Source: Kitasatospora humi
GTDB lineage: Bacteria > Actinomycetota > Actinomycetes > Streptomycetales > Streptomycetaceae
Assembly: GCF_020907985.1 (NCBI RefSeq)
Contig: NZ_JAJJPA010000009.1
Coordinates: 62,001 to 126,000 of the forward strand
DNA: 64,000 nt
Direction of reading: 5' to 3'
The translations under genes were made by a program, and so were the position numbers. The notes under the pieces were generated by a model that was not told where the DNA came from, did not search any database, and saw nothing but the letters and a program-made list of their open reading frames with translations. Below are positions 17,947-26,818 of the stretch, piece by piece (the first letter of the stretch is position 1; each line of letters begins with the position of its first letter).

Positions 17947-18378
17947 ATGAACACCAGCCAGCCCAAGGACGTCGTGCGCCGCTACTTCGACGCGCTGGCC
18001 GCCGGCGACCAGCAGGCCGTCGAGGATTCCTGGGCGGAGGACGGCAGTTGCTGGTACGCCGGAGAACTGCCGATCTCCGGCCTCTGGCAGGGCCGGGAGC
18101 AGGTGATCAACGGCTTCCTCGCCACCGCCTACGCCCACCTCGACCCCGAGTGCGAGGTCGGCCTGCGGGTCACCAACCTGTTCGGTGAGGGCGAGCAGGT
18201 CTTCGTCGAATGGGACTCCTGGGCCACTGGCCGCACCGGTCGGCCCTACCGGCAGAAGAACAGCGGTGTCTTCACCGTACGTGAGGGCCGCATCACCAGC
18301 ATGCGCGAGTACGCCGACACCCAGCACTGGTACGACGCCCTGGTCGCGCAGGCGCCCACCGGGCGGCCGGCCGGGTGA
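17947..18378 (+). CDS. SnoaL-like / NTF2-fold protein
   Basis: 143 residues from ATG 17947, served by GGCGGAG just upstream. The alpha+beta barrel pattern is clear: VVRRYFDALAAGDQQAVEDS, a tryptophan-rich first strand, GREQVINGFLATAYAHL, VFVEWDSW and VFTVREGRITSMREYAD. Such proteins are polyketide cyclases, isomerases or ligand-binding proteins; nothing nearby identifies a substrate. It ends exactly where the opposite-strand phosphotransferase ends. Confidence 0.82.
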   Translation: MNTSQPKDVVRRYFDALAAGDQQAVEDSWAEDGSCWYAGELPISGLWQGREQVINGFLATAYAHLDPECEVGLRVTNLFGEGEQVFVEWDSWATGRTGRPYRQKNSGVFTVREGRITSMREYADTQHWYDALVAQAPTGRPAG

Positions 18379-18915
18379 TCAGTCGACCAGCGACGCGGCG
18401 ATCGTCCGCGCGCACGGCAGGGACTCGGTGCGGGTGGTGTCCACCTCCAGGTCGTAGACCACGCCTTGGTGCACCACCCGGGCCTGTGACGCGGCCATTC
18501 CCGTGATCCGGTCGCCCCGGAGGAACTCCCGGCGGGTGGCAGCCTCGGGGTCGCACCGCACCCCGACCCACAGCACGGCCAGCCCGTCGAGCGCCTGCCG
18601 CCACCGCCGTTGGGACGCCGCCCCACCGAGGAACACGTCGTCGACGATGACCCGGGCACCCGCCCGGACCATCGCGGCGACGCCCGCCATCCAGGCCGCC
18701 TCCAGCCGGCGGAACTCCTCGCCGACGGCCACTCCACCGTCCGCCGCCACCTCGATGCCGGCGCCCGACGCCTGCAGCGAAGCGGGCAGCGAGTCGATGA
18801 ACGAGTCGATGCCGAAGGCCAGGAACGGCACCGGCAGCACTGCCTGGAGGCCCTTGGAGATCCCGGTCTTGCCGGAACTCGAACCGCCGTTGAGCACGAT
18901 GACCTGAGTTTTCAC
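18379..18915 (-). CDS. chloramphenicol 3-O-phosphotransferase-like protein
   Basis: 178 residues when started at GTG 18915, the length of the Streptomyces venezuelae enzyme. It carries the Walker A loop [12 protein letters not shown] (residues 8-19), then [13 protein letters not shown] with Asp37 at the position of the known catalytic base, the Walker-like [17 protein letters not shown], and the closing [10 protein letters not shown]. The family phosphorylates the primary hydroxyl of chloramphenicol and inactivates it. The gene stands alone without efflux or biosynthesis genes. Another GTG at 18924 is possible. Activity on chloramphenicol is inferred from the near-complete motif match. Confidence 0.85.
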   Translation of the reverse strand: MKTQVIVLNGGSSSGKTGISKGLQAVLPVPFLAFGIDSFIDSLPASLQASGAGIEVAADGGVAVGEEFRRLEAAWMAGVAAMVRAGARVIVDDVFLGGAASQRRWRQALDGLAVLWVGVRCDPEAATRREFLRGDRITGMAASQARVVHQGVVYDLEVDTTRTESLPCARTIAASLVD

Positions 18916-19004
18916 GGTGGCCACAGTAGACGCACCCGCCACGCCGCCCCCAAGCCCGGTGAGATTGCCGGCGCCACCACAACCGGCCCGCGGATGTCCC
19001 CGGT

Positions 19005-19949
19005 TCAGCTGACCTGCCGCCAGGCCGACGGACTCATGCCCCGGGCCCGCTTGAACGCCGCACTGAACGCGAAGGGATCCGCGTAGCCGACCTCGCGGGC
19101 CACGGCGGCGATGGTCGAGTCGGTGTCCCGCAGCAGATCCGCCGCCAGGGCCATCCGCCAGGTGGTGAGGTAGCCCAGCGGCGGCTCGCCCACCAGGTGG
19201 CTGAAGCGTGCGGCGAAGGCGGCGCGGGACATGCCGACTTCGGCGGCCAGCCCGGCGACCGTCCAGCGGCGGCCCGGATCCTCGTGCAGCAGGCGCAGGG
19301 CCTGGCCGATCGCCGGGTCCGCCAACGCGAGGCACGCACCGGGGCGGGTGGCCGCGGGCCCGGCGTACCAGGCGCGCAGGGCGATCAGCAGGACGACGTC
19401 GAGCAGTTGGCGCACGACGCCGTCCTGGCCGGGCTCGTCACGGGCGGTTTCGCCGGTGAGCAGCTCCAGCACCGCCCGCGTCCTGGGCCCGGCGGGCACC
19501 ACGGCGAGCGGCGGGAGCATGCTCAACAGCCGCTCGCCCACGGTGCCGTGGAGGTCGTAGGTGCTCCTGAGCAGCACGGTGGCGCCCGGCAGACCGTCAC
19601 CGTAGGTGCGTGGCGCCAGGTTGTGCAGGGTGGCCTGCACCGCCGGGCCGTCGCCGACGATCTGCTTCCGGCCGCCGCCGTGGATCACCAGCTGCGCGGC
19701 GGTGGCCGGATCGTCGGCGACGGTGTACCGGCCGACATCGCCGATCAGGGCGATGTCACCGGCGGTGAGCGAGGCGGCGGCGCCCGGAACATCGTCGAGT
19801 CGGATCGACGCCTGACCACCGAGCGTCGCCACCACCGTGAGCGCGGGCCCGTCGGCGTACGTCAACGACCATGGCGGGCGCTGGATCAGCTGCCTGACCG
19901 TCGCGTTCCTGGCCCGGGCCCGGTGGAGCAGATCGCTCAGCACGTCCAT
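19005..19949 (-). CDS. AraC-family transcriptional regulator
   Basis: 314 residues from ATG 19949 (an upstream GTG-like extension to 19976 adds nine residues). The N-terminal half is the cupin-type effector domain of the AraC_binding/cupin_6 group ([22 protein letters not shown]). The C-terminal two-HTH domain reads [20 protein letters not shown], then [14 protein letters not shown], and the signature [20 protein letters not shown]. It is divergent from the NmrA-like gene with 82 bases between starts, the common pattern of a regulator controlling the reductase beside it. Confidence 0.9.
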   Translation of the reverse strand: MDVLSDLLHRARARNATVRQLIQRPPWSLTYADGPALTVVATLGGQASIRLDDVPGAAASLTAGDIALIGDVGRYTVADDPATAAQLVIHGGGRKQIVGDGPAVQATLHNLAPRTYGDGLPGATVLLRSTYDLHGTVGERLLSMLPPLAVVPAGPRTRAVLELLTGETARDEPGQDGVVRQLLDVVLLIALRAWYAGPAATRPGACLALADPAIGQALRLLHEDPGRRWTVAGLAAEVGMSRAAFAARFSHLVGEPPLGYLTTWRMALAADLLRDTDSTIAAVAREVGYADPFAFSAAFKRARGMSPSAWRQVS

Positions 19950-20031
19950 GGTGGCCAACGTTAGACGATCACACATGGATCAGCGACGGTCTCCCATGGA
20001 TCGTCCAGGGGAAGCGGAGTTGGCTGGAGAC

Positions 20032-20868
20032 ATGGAAAAGATCCTCATCCTCGGCGGCACCGGAACGACCGGTCGCCGCATCGCCCGTCGGCTGACCGCC
20101 GCCGGCCACCGGGTCCGCACCGCTTCGCGCAAGGGTGCTGACGTCCGGTTCGACCTTGACCAGCCCACCAGTTGGGCGCCCGCACTGGAGGGCGTCGGTG
20201 CCGTCTACGTGCTGAAGCCCGACATGGCGGTGAACTCCGATCCCCGGGCGGGCGTCCGCGGGTTCGTGAGCGCGGCGGCGGCCGCGGGCGTGCGCCGGGT
20301 GGTGCTGCTGTCGGGCAACGCCGTCGGCGAGGCGGACGACAGCAACCCCCTCAAGGCAGTTGAGCAGACCGTGCGCACCTGCGGCGCCGAGTGGACGATC
20401 CTGCGGCCGGACTGGTTCGCGCAGAACTTCAGCGAGACCTTCTGGCGACTCGCGATCCTCGACGGCACGCTGGCGTTGCCGACCGGCGACGGGCACGTGC
20501 CGTTCGTGGACGCGGAGGACATCGCGGAGGTGGCCGCGGCGGCGCTCACCGACCAGAAGCACAGCGGGCGGACGTACCACCTGACCGGTCCGCGGGCGCT
20601 CAGCTTCGGTGAGGCGGTCGACATCATCGGACGCGCCAGCGGTCGGCAGGTCCAGCACGTCGACATCGAGCCCGAGGAGTTCATTCGGCACCAACTCGCC
20701 CGCGGAGTCCCGGAACAGGCTGCGCGCCTCCTCGCCGGCCTGCTGGTGGCGGTGCGGGACGGGCGCGGGGTCGGGGTCGCCGACGGTGTGGAGGAGGCGC
20801 TCGGGCGTCCAGCCCGGACCTTCGAAGCCTTCGCGGCGCAGGCCGCGGCGGCCGGAGCGTGGAGTTGA
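20032..20868 (+). CDS. NAD(P)-binding NmrA-like oxidoreductase or sensor
   Basis: 278 residues, starting MEKILILGGTGTTGRRIARR, a Rossmann glycine motif at residues 8-14. Further blocks: VRRVVLLSGNAVGEADD, the conserved WTILRPDWFAQNF and a final VADGVEEALGRPARTFE. It belongs to the atypical SDR / NmrA group, which includes quinone reductases and redox sensors; the SDR Tyr-x-x-x-Lys is not evident. An in-frame ATG at 19975 is possible but would add unrelated residues. Likely target of the divergent AraC regulator. Confidence 0.85.
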   Translation: MEKILILGGTGTTGRRIARRLTAAGHRVRTASRKGADVRFDLDQPTSWAPALEGVGAVYVLKPDMAVNSDPRAGVRGFVSAAAAAGVRRVVLLSGNAVGEADDSNPLKAVEQTVRTCGAEWTILRPDWFAQNFSETFWRLAILDGTLALPTGDGHVPFVDAEDIAEVAAAALTDQKHSGRTYHLTGPRALSFGEAVDIIGRASGRQVQHVDIEPEEFIRHQLARGVPEQAARLLAGLLVAVRDGRGVGVADGVEEALGRPARTFEAFAAQAAAAGAWS

Positions 20869-21177
20869 GCGCGCCGGTGCACCGGATCGGATGAGTCGGG
20901 CCGGCTGACTCGCCGTCCAGTGACCGGAATTGCCCGCACCCGCACCCGCGGCACCGGTCCTGGTCGGCTGGTCGGATCACCGCTGAGCCGGACGGTGAAC
21001 GGCCCCACACGGCGGCGTCCTGAGGGCGGCAGGGCGTCGCCGGGCGTGGGCGGGTGCCGGCGCGGCTCGGAAGGCCGACGGTGCGACGGGGTCCGGAAGG
21101 CCGACGGAGCGGGCGGGTGCTTCGAAGGCCGACCGGGGCCCCTGGGTGCTCCGAGGGCCGGGGCCGGGCACCGGTGT
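20869..21177. other. 309-base intergenic region with short repeats
   Basis: Between convergent genes. CGGAAGGCCGACGG occurs at about 21067 and 21091, with further looser GAAGGCCGACC copies to 21135. No coding sequence seen. Confidence 0.5.
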
Positions 21178-21567
21178 TCAGGCGGCGGCCGTCAGGTCGG
21201 CGCGGCCGAACAGCAGCGCGTAGCCGCGCGGGAGGCGAGCCAGGAGGCGGTCGGTGAGGTGGTCGTCCGCGAGCGCGGTCAGGACCGAGGAGACGTCCCA
21301 ACGAGCGCTGGTGAGGCTGGTGTCGAGGGTGCGGGCGACGGCTTCGACGAAGGCGGGTGCGGCGACCGGCTCGCGAAGCGGGAGCTGGGCGGCGAAGACG
21401 GCGCGGGCCCGGTCGGGGAGCACGGCCGCGAGCTCCCTGCGTTCGTCGCCGGTGAGTTGGGCGCCGAGGGCGGCCAGGACCGCGGTGAGGACGCGTTCGG
21501 CTTCCTCACCGGTGGTGTAGCGACCATTGGTGCGGACCTGCTTGAGCAGGCGGCGGTACCGGGTCAT
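21178..21567 (-). CDS. DUF2267 protein (copy 2)
   Basis: 129 residues. DUF2267 is a helical family found singly or in tandem; function unknown. Here: YTTGEEAERVLTAVLAALGA, LTGDERRELAAVLPDRARAV, SARWDVSSVLTALAD and a closing LPRGYALLFGRADL. It follows the upstream paralogue by 51 bases on the same strand; the two share the order EEAER..VL..LGA and PxGYxLLFGR. They probably form a two-gene operon. Confidence 0.85.
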   Translation of the reverse strand: MTRYRRLLKQVRTNGRYTTGEEAERVLTAVLAALGAQLTGDERRELAAVLPDRARAVFAAQLPLREPVAAPAFVEAVARTLDTSLTSARWDVSSVLTALADDHLTDRLLARLPRGYALLFGRADLTAAA

Positions 21568-21618
21568 GGGGGTGGCCTTCCGGGCGGGCGCCGGCCGGTG
21601 GCGGCGGCGCCGAGCGGG

Positions 21619-22026
21619 TCAGGGGCGCTGGCCGGGCTGCGGGCGGCCGAACAGGAGGTCGTACCCGGGCGGTAGTTGGAGCAGCACGCGCTGGGTGAGT
21701 TGGTCGCCGGCGGCGTCGGCGACCGTGCTGAGGACGGCGCCGATGTCCCACAGGGCGGTGGCCTCGGTGGCGCCCTCGATCCAGGCCGCGGTGGCGCGCA
21801 CGAACCGGTCGGGGCTGAGGGGTTCGGCGGCCGCGAGGGGGTTGAGCAGGATCAGGGCGAGGTGTTCGGGAAGGCGGGCGGCCAGGTCGGAGCGCACGGT
21901 GCCGAGCAGGTGGGCGCCGAGCAGGGCCAGGACGACGCGCGCCGCGCGTTCGGCCTCCTGGTGCGTGTCGTATTCGCCGCGTTCCTGGACTTGGTCCAGG
22001 AACGCTTCCCATCGCAGAGTCACCAC
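21619..22026 (-). CDS. DUF2267 protein (copy 1)
   Basis: 135 residues, from a start at 22026 reading MVTLRWEAFLDQVQERGEYD. Family blocks: THQEAERAARVVLALLGAHL, LAARLPEHLALILLNPLA, EATALWDIGAVLSTVAD, LLQLPPGYDLLFGRPQ. A diverged tandem duplicate of the next gene. Directly upstream lie the remains of a STAS-domain gene on the same strand, so the original operon may have been longer. Confidence 0.85.
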   Translation of the reverse strand: MVTLRWEAFLDQVQERGEYDTHQEAERAARVVLALLGAHLLGTVRSDLAARLPEHLALILLNPLAAAEPLSPDRFVRATAAWIEGATEATALWDIGAVLSTVADAAGDQLTQRVLLQLPPGYDLLFGRPQPGQRP

Positions 22027-22059
22027 GGTCTCCCTTCGCGCGGGCTTCCGGGGCGGCGC

Positions 22060-22330
22060 CGGCCACCGCGGGCAGCGGGCGCCGGTGACGGCCGGTGTGC
22101 TCGAGCAGCCGCACCGCTCGCGGGCCCGCGCCGCGCGGGCCCGGCCGCCCGTCCCGCCGGTCGGCGGGGTTGCGGGCCGCCACCAGGGCTCCGAGGCCCG
22201 AGCAATCCATCAATGTCACTCGTGACAAGTCGAGCACGACTTCCCGGTGCGCCGCCAGCGCGGCCGCGGGGGGCGCGGTGCGGCGTGGTGGCGCCGGCGG
22301 TGGCGAGCTCGGTGTCACCGCCGGCCCGCA
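22060..22330 (-). pseudogene. broken STAS-domain (anti-sigma factor antagonist) gene
   Basis: One frame reads GDTELATAGATT; a second reads AALAAHREVVLDLSRVTLMD then CSGLGALVAARN, continuing to AVRLLEHTGRHRR. Together they are the strand-helix order of SpoIIAA/RsbV-type STAS proteins, including the DCSGLGALV loop with the phosphorylatable serine. The pieces are in different frames, the C-terminal part is low quality, and no start with ribosome site joins them. At least one frameshift is needed. Confidence 0.6.
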
Positions 22331-22764
22331 CCCGCGGCGGCCGGCGGGCGCGGGCCTTGCACGGCCTCCCCGCGATCCCCGGGCCGCCCTCGGCACCGAG
22401 GCGCTGCCGACCTGGTGGCGCCGCTCGTCGGCGTACTTCATGCCACGCCGACACCACCGACACCGGCAGACGGGCGAGGGCAAGGCCGCCACGGGCGGCT
22501 GAACGCGATCCGCCGGCCATGGAACCGACCGGAGCGTACCGCCAGCAGGGTGAAGATTCGGGCCCGCGGAGGGTGGCTCGCCTTCCGCCACCGCGCGTGC
22601 CCGGAACGGGTGCGTCCGGTCCCGAGCGGTCGGCTGACCCGCCCGTGTCGGCGGGCGCGGGCCGGGTATCCGCTGCGGCGAGCGGGCTCGTCACCCGCTC
22701 TGACCGAGAGCACACAGCGGCGCTCGAACGCCCGCCCCGCCGCTGTCAGCCGAGGAGCACCGCC
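22331..22764. other. intergenic region before the Rv2629-like gene
   Basis: 434 bases with no supported gene. The rightward frame is open far upstream of 22765, but its translation is Arg/Pro/Ala-rich and unlike any family. Confidence 0.5.
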
Positions 22765-23856
22765 GTGAAGCTGCAGTTTCTCAATCCGCTGTACGCCCCG
22801 GCCGATCCGGTGGCGTCCGTCTACCTGGACACCTCGCGCGACATCGACGACCCCGACCGGGCGATCGAACGGCGCTGGCGCCACCTGCGCGAGAGCCTGC
22901 TCGCCCACGACGCCGGCGAAGCCACCGTCGACGCCGTCGAGAGCGTCCTGGGCACCGATCGGGAGATCGCCGGGCCGCACGGGCAGGCGGTCTTCGCCGC
23001 CGCGGGCCGCCTGCTGCTCACCGAGTACCTCCCCGATCCGCCCGTCCGCGACAGCGCCTGCTTCGGTGCACTGCCCGACGCCCTGCCCCTCGTGCTCCAG
23101 CACGCCCCGGACCTCCCGTACGCCGCCGTGGCGATCCGCCGCGTCCACCTGCCGGAGGCCGCGGGAGGCGGCGAGGTGCTCGACATCGAGTACGACATCG
23201 GTCACTGGCCGATGGGCCGGGTCAACGCCGCCACGCCGGGCTGGCGGACCCCGGTGGACAGCTGGCCGCAGCAAGCCGAGCAGTTCCTCGCCGAACTGGC
23301 CGGCGCCGCGGAATCCGGCGGCACCGAGGAGATCCTGCTCGCCGGGGATCCCTGGGCAGCCAACACCATGATCAGGCTCGCACCGAACTGGCTGAAGAAC
23401 CGCCTGGTCAGACTCAAGAACGGCCACCACCACTACCCGCAGCCGGGGCGGGCGGTCCTGGAGGACGAACTGGAGGCGGTGTTCACCGACCGGCTGCCGC
23501 AGCGGGACCGGCAGCAACTGGACGCGTTCCAGGCACAGCGGGCCCGCGACCCGGAGGCCTGCGAGGGCCTCACGGCGGCGGTCGCGGCCCTGCAGCGCGG
23601 CCAGGCCCGGACCGTGCTGATCAACCGCCCGGTGCAGCAGACCCCGCCGCTCTGGGTGGGCGGTGCACCCACCGACCTGGCCCGGTCGGCCGATGACCTA
23701 CGGGCCTTCGGGATCGACTACTACTGGGAGCAGGACGCCGGGTCCGCGGTGACCCGAGCAGCGGCCGGAACACAGGCGGAACTCGTCGTCGTGCCGCGCG
23801 AGGAGCTCCCGTTCCCCGACGGGATCGCCGTGCTGCTGCGCCGCAGCGTCGACTGA
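22765..23856 (+). CDS. Rv2629-like protein (archaeal release factor 1-like fold)
   Basis: 363 residues from GTG 22765, preceded by GAGGAGC (22752-22758). The sequence VASVYLDTSRDIDDPDRAIE at the N-terminus, GPHGQAVFAAAGRLLLTEYL, VAIRRVHLPEA, EEILLAGDPWAANTMI and a C-terminal eL30-like part (RSADDLRAFGIDYYWE and VVVPREELPFPDGIAVLLRR) match the baeRF / Vms1-like group that includes Mycobacterium tuberculosis Rv2629, a DosR-regulated gene. The family may act on stalled translation complexes, but this is not proven in actinobacteria. The GGQ loop of true release factors is not present. Confidence 0.8.
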   Translation: MKLQFLNPLYAPADPVASVYLDTSRDIDDPDRAIERRWRHLRESLLAHDAGEATVDAVESVLGTDREIAGPHGQAVFAAAGRLLLTEYLPDPPVRDSACFGALPDALPLVLQHAPDLPYAAVAIRRVHLPEAAGGGEVLDIEYDIGHWPMGRVNAATPGWRTPVDSWPQQAEQFLAELAGAAESGGTEEILLAGDPWAANTMIRLAPNWLKNRLVRLKNGHHHYPQPGRAVLEDELEAVFTDRLPQRDRQQLDAFQAQRARDPEACEGLTAAVAALQRGQARTVLINRPVQQTPPLWVGGAPTDLARSADDLRAFGIDYYWEQDAGSAVTRAAAGTQAELVVVPREELPFPDGIAVLLRRSVD

Positions 23857-24644
23857 GCCGGTACCGGGTGGGCGCCCGCGCGCGGCCCCGAGCCTGTAGC
23901 GGCCGGTCCTGGAGCCGCTCCTGGAGTCGTTGGCCCGGAACCGGGCGGGCGTCAGCCGTGGCAACGCTGAGATGCCGTCAGCGCACCTGCGGCCTAATGG
24001 AGTTGGTCGGATTCGTGGCCTGCCGATGCCTGCCACGGAGATGGTGGCGCCCGCTCCCGGTTGCCCCGCGCGGTCGGAACCAGCGGATCCAGGGCGCGGC
24101 CGACGGGGCTGATTCCGGTCAGGCCCCCGAGTGGGTCGCATACCTGCCGAAGTGCGGGCCCAGAGAATCGGCCGGGAGGCGGCGTTCGAGACTCAGCGAA
24201 CAATCGTTCGATCCGCATAGGGCCGCTGGTCGCAGCGGGATCGGGCGTGACCGAGCGTGCCGCCGCGGTGGCGGACGGCGCCGGATCGGGGAGTGCACAA
24301 CGGTCTCGGCCGAACGGACCGGTGTTTTCAAACCCGGTCCGTCCACCTACGGTTGCCTTGATGAACGAGATCCGCTTCGCCGTGGGCGAGTTCGCCGCCA
24401 ACCGGTCCGGGTGCCACGGGCGCCCGGCGGCCTTCGGTGTGAGCAGACCCGTCGGCGTCGCGTTCGCGGGCTGAACCACCGTTCCGCCCGGGCGGTTCCC
24501 GACCGTCGATGTCGTCGCCCGTCCGAGCGAGGGCGGAGTCGGGAACGACCGCGTCGGGACGCTGTGCCCGGAATTGTCGTCGGCACCGGCGTGACCGATC
24601 GGCGGACGGTCGGTCGGGCCACCATCTTTCACCTGGAGATCGGA
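23857..24644. other. 788-base region without a supported gene
   Basis: Contains a 9-bp perfect inverted repeat, ACGGACCGG (24314-24322) and CCGGTCCGT (24334-24342), around an AT-rich 11-base loop. A 37-codon frame from ATG 24361 follows it but has no ribosome site. The repeat may be an operator or a hairpin; the rest shows nothing recognisable. Confidence 0.5.
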
Positions 24645-24743
24645 ATGTCTCATCTGCTGGCCGTCGCGCCGCCCTGGTCCGGAGGGTCCGACCGGCGCGG
24701 CATTGCCATCAATCGGGGCGTCAACGGTGGGGAGGCACGATGA
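24645..24743 (+). CDS. candidate 32-residue peptide gene coupled to a SnoaL-like gene
   Basis: ATG 24645 stands six bases after GGAG (24635-24638). The peptide starts MSHLLAVAPPWSGGSDRRG and ends in GVNGGEAR. Its TGA overlaps the ATG of the following gene (ATGA at 24740-24743). It could be a short regulatory ORF, a peptide product or chance; the SnoaL-like gene has its own GGGGAGG, so coupling is not required. No known family. Confidence 0.35.
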   Translation: MSHLLAVAPPWSGGSDRRGIAINRGVNGGEAR

Positions 24744-25198
24744 TTGACCAAGACCTGCGTGACCGGCTCGCAGTGGTCGAGACCTGCACGCGGATGTGCT
24801 GGCACACCGACCAGCGCGAATGGGAGCAGCTGCTCGGCCGGGTCTTCGCGGAGAAGGTGCGCGTGGACTACACCAGCCTGAACGGCGGCGAGCCGGCCGA
24901 GCTGCCCGCCGACGCCCTGGTGGGCGCCTGGCGCGATCTGCTGGGAGCCCTGGACGCCACCCAGCACCTGCTCACCAACCACCTGGTCACCATCGAGGGC
25001 GACGCCGCCGTGGTCACCGCGAACTTCCAGGCCACCCATGTGCTCGCCAAGGCGGCCGACGGGCCGATGTGGACGCTGGGCGGCCGCTACCGCTTCGACC
25101 TGGTGCACAGTGAATCGGGTTGGCGGATCGCGGGGTTGGTGATGACCAAGGTCTGGCAGACCGGCAACCTCGCCCTGCTGGCGAGCGTTTCGCGCTGA
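24740..25198 (+). CDS. SnoaL-like / NTF2-fold protein
   Basis: 152 residues from ATG 24740, with GGGGAGG upstream at 24728-24734. Fold pattern: DRLAVVETCTRMCWHTDQRE, a conserved WRDLLGALDATQHLLTNHLV with the histidine typical of SnoaL_4 proteins, AAVVTANFQATHV and a final strand WRIAGLVMTKVWQTG. Members are aromatic polyketide cyclases, dehydratase-like enzymes or small-molecule binders. No pathway gene adjoins except the candidate micro-ORF that overlaps its start. Confidence 0.85.
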   Translation: MIDQDLRDRLAVVETCTRMCWHTDQREWEQLLGRVFAEKVRVDYTSLNGGEPAELPADALVGAWRDLLGALDATQHLLTNHLVTIEGDAAVVTANFQATHVLAKAADGPMWTLGGRYRFDLVHSESGWRIAGLVMTKVWQTGNLALLASVSR

Positions 25199-25246
25199 GA
25201 CGCGCCCCGGGTCCCCGGTGGCTGACCGGGGACCCGGCAGGCCGTC

Positions 25247-26818
25247 TCACGTGGTGGTGAACTCGGCCATCATCGCCATGTCCTCGTGCTCCAGGTTGTG
25301 GCAGTGCAGCAGGAACCGGCCCGCGTAGTCGGTGAAGCGGACGGCGACCTCAACTCCCTGGGCGGGGAGGACGTCCACGGTGTCCTTCCAGCCGGTGTCG
25401 TAGGGGCCCGGCGGGTTGCCGTTGCGGCTGACCACCTGGAACGGGTCCAGGTGCAGGTGGACGGGGTGGTGGAAGTCGGTGACGAACCGCCAGACCTCCA
25501 CCTGGCCGAGCTTCGGCGAGGCCAGCGAGCGCCCGGGTCGGTACTCGTCGCCGTTGATGGTCCAGTTCTGCGCGGACTTCTGGAACACGAAGGTGCGGGT
25601 GGCCGCCGCCTTGGCCGGGTCGAGTCGCTCGATGGCGGACAGCTTGGCCGGCACCCGCGAGTCGTCCGGGCCGCCACCGCCGCCGACGTCGAAGCGCATC
25701 ACCTCGGCGGTCGAGCCGCTGCCGAGCCGGTTGACCAGCCGCACGCTCGTCCCGGCCGGGTAGCGGGCGAAGTCGACCACCACGTCGAAGCGTTCGGCGG
25801 GTGCCAGTTCCAGCGCGTCGTGCGCCAGGGGGCGCTCCAGCAGTCCGCCGTCCGAGCCGATCTGCAGCAGACCGCCGCCGCCGGGCGGCTGGGGGTCGAG
25901 CGCCAGCCGGTAGCGGCGGGCGTTGGAGGCGTTGAGCACCCGCAGCCGGTAGCGGGCCCGGTCCACCCGGGTGACCGGCCAGGGCGCGCCGTTGACCAGG
26001 ATGACGTCACCCAGGACGCCGTTCATGTAGGCGTCCGTCACACCCGGCCTGCCCTCGTCGGCGTCCAGTGCGGGGTAGGCGAAGGAGCCGTCGGCGGCGA
26101 ACGCGCGGTCGGCGATCATCAGCGGCAGCTCGCGCGGACCGTGCGGCAGGCCGAGCGCGGCCTCCTCGTCGTCGCGGACCAGGTGGAAGCCGGCCAGACC
26201 GCGGTACACGTGCGGGCCGGTGAATCCCATGGTGTGGTCGTGGTACCAGAGCGTGGCGGCCCGCTGGTCCATCGGATAGGTGTAGTCGCGCTGCGGCTGG
26301 AAGGTGGCGCCGCTCATGCCGGGCATGCCCGCCATCCCGCTCATCGCCGCCGTGGCGTCGCCGCCACCCTGGGAGCTGATCAGGTCCAGTGGGTAGCCGT
26401 CGCTGTCGTGCGGGGTGTGGCCGCCGTGCAGGTGGACGGCGGTGGCGTGCGGCAGCGCGTTGCGATGGGTGACGACGGTGCGCCGCCCGGAGCGGGACTC
26501 GATGGTCGGGCCGGGAAAGGTGCCCTGGTAGCCCCAGACCTCGGTGTCATGACCGGGTAGGATCCGGGCCGCCGCCGGGCGGGCGGTGATCTCGTAGTAG
26601 TCGGTGGTGGCATCGCCGCGCACCGGCTGTAGGACCGCGGGTATCGGCAACTCGGCCTGGTAGCGCGGCGGTAGCGGCACCTTGCTGCTCAGCAGCAGAC
26701 CGGGCTGCCCGCCGGGGATCAGCATGTCGAGCAGCGGCGGGGCGCCGATAGCAACCCCGGCACCGAGCACCGCCGCTCCGCCGGCCAGGAGTTGACGTCG
26801 TGTCAGGCCGCCGCTCAT
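25247..26818 (-). CDS. Tat-exported multicopper oxidase
   Basis: 523 residues. The Tat-type signal reads TRRQLLAGGAAVLGAG. Three cupredoxin domains carry all four copper blocks: HLHGGH (H129, H131), WYHDHTMGF (H193, H195), HPVHLHLDPF near residue 455, and HCHNLEHEDMAMM near 505 with the type-1 copper His-Cys-His-Met set. A methionine-rich loop (MSGMAGMPGMSG, residues 159-170) resembles those of CueO-type oxidases that oxidise Cu(I). It could serve copper tolerance or phenol oxidation outside the membrane. Its ATG overlaps the stop of the DUF6529 gene (ATGA); the pair is divergent from a MarR gene. Confidence 0.92.
   Translation of the reverse strand: MSGGLTRRQLLAGGAAVLGAGVAIGAPPLLDMLIPGGQPGLLLSSKVPLPPRYQAELPIPAVLQPVRGDATTDYYEITARPAAARILPGHDTEVWGYQGTFPGPTIESRSGRRTVVTHRNALPHATAVHLHGGHTPHDSDGYPLDLISSQGGGDATAAMSGMAGMPGMSGATFQPQRDYTYPMDQRAATLWYHDHTMGFTGPHVYRGLAGFHLVRDDEEAALGLPHGPRELPLMIADRAFAADGSFAYPALDADEGRPGVTDAYMNGVLGDVILVNGAPWPVTRVDRARYRLRVLNASNARRYRLALDPQPPGGGGLLQIGSDGGLLERPLAHDALELAPAERFDVVVDFARYPAGTSVRLVNRLGSGSTAEVMRFDVGGGGGPDDSRVPAKLSAIERLDPAKAAATRTFVFQKSAQNWTINGDEYRPGRSLASPKLGQVEVWRFVTDFHHPVHLHLDPFQVVSRNGNPPGPYDTGWKDTVDVLPAQGVEVAVRFTDYAGRFLLHCHNLEHEDMAMMAEFTTT

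Noticed and set aside
21676..22764. N-terminal extension of the Rv2629-like gene by 363 codons
   Set aside because: The extended frame overlaps the DUF2267 and STAS sequences on the other strand and has no domain; GTG 22765 has a ribosome site and starts the known domain.
24361..24474. 37-codon ORF after the 24314-24342 inverted repeat
   Set aside because: No ribosome site and no overlap with a gene; left as part of the intergenic region.
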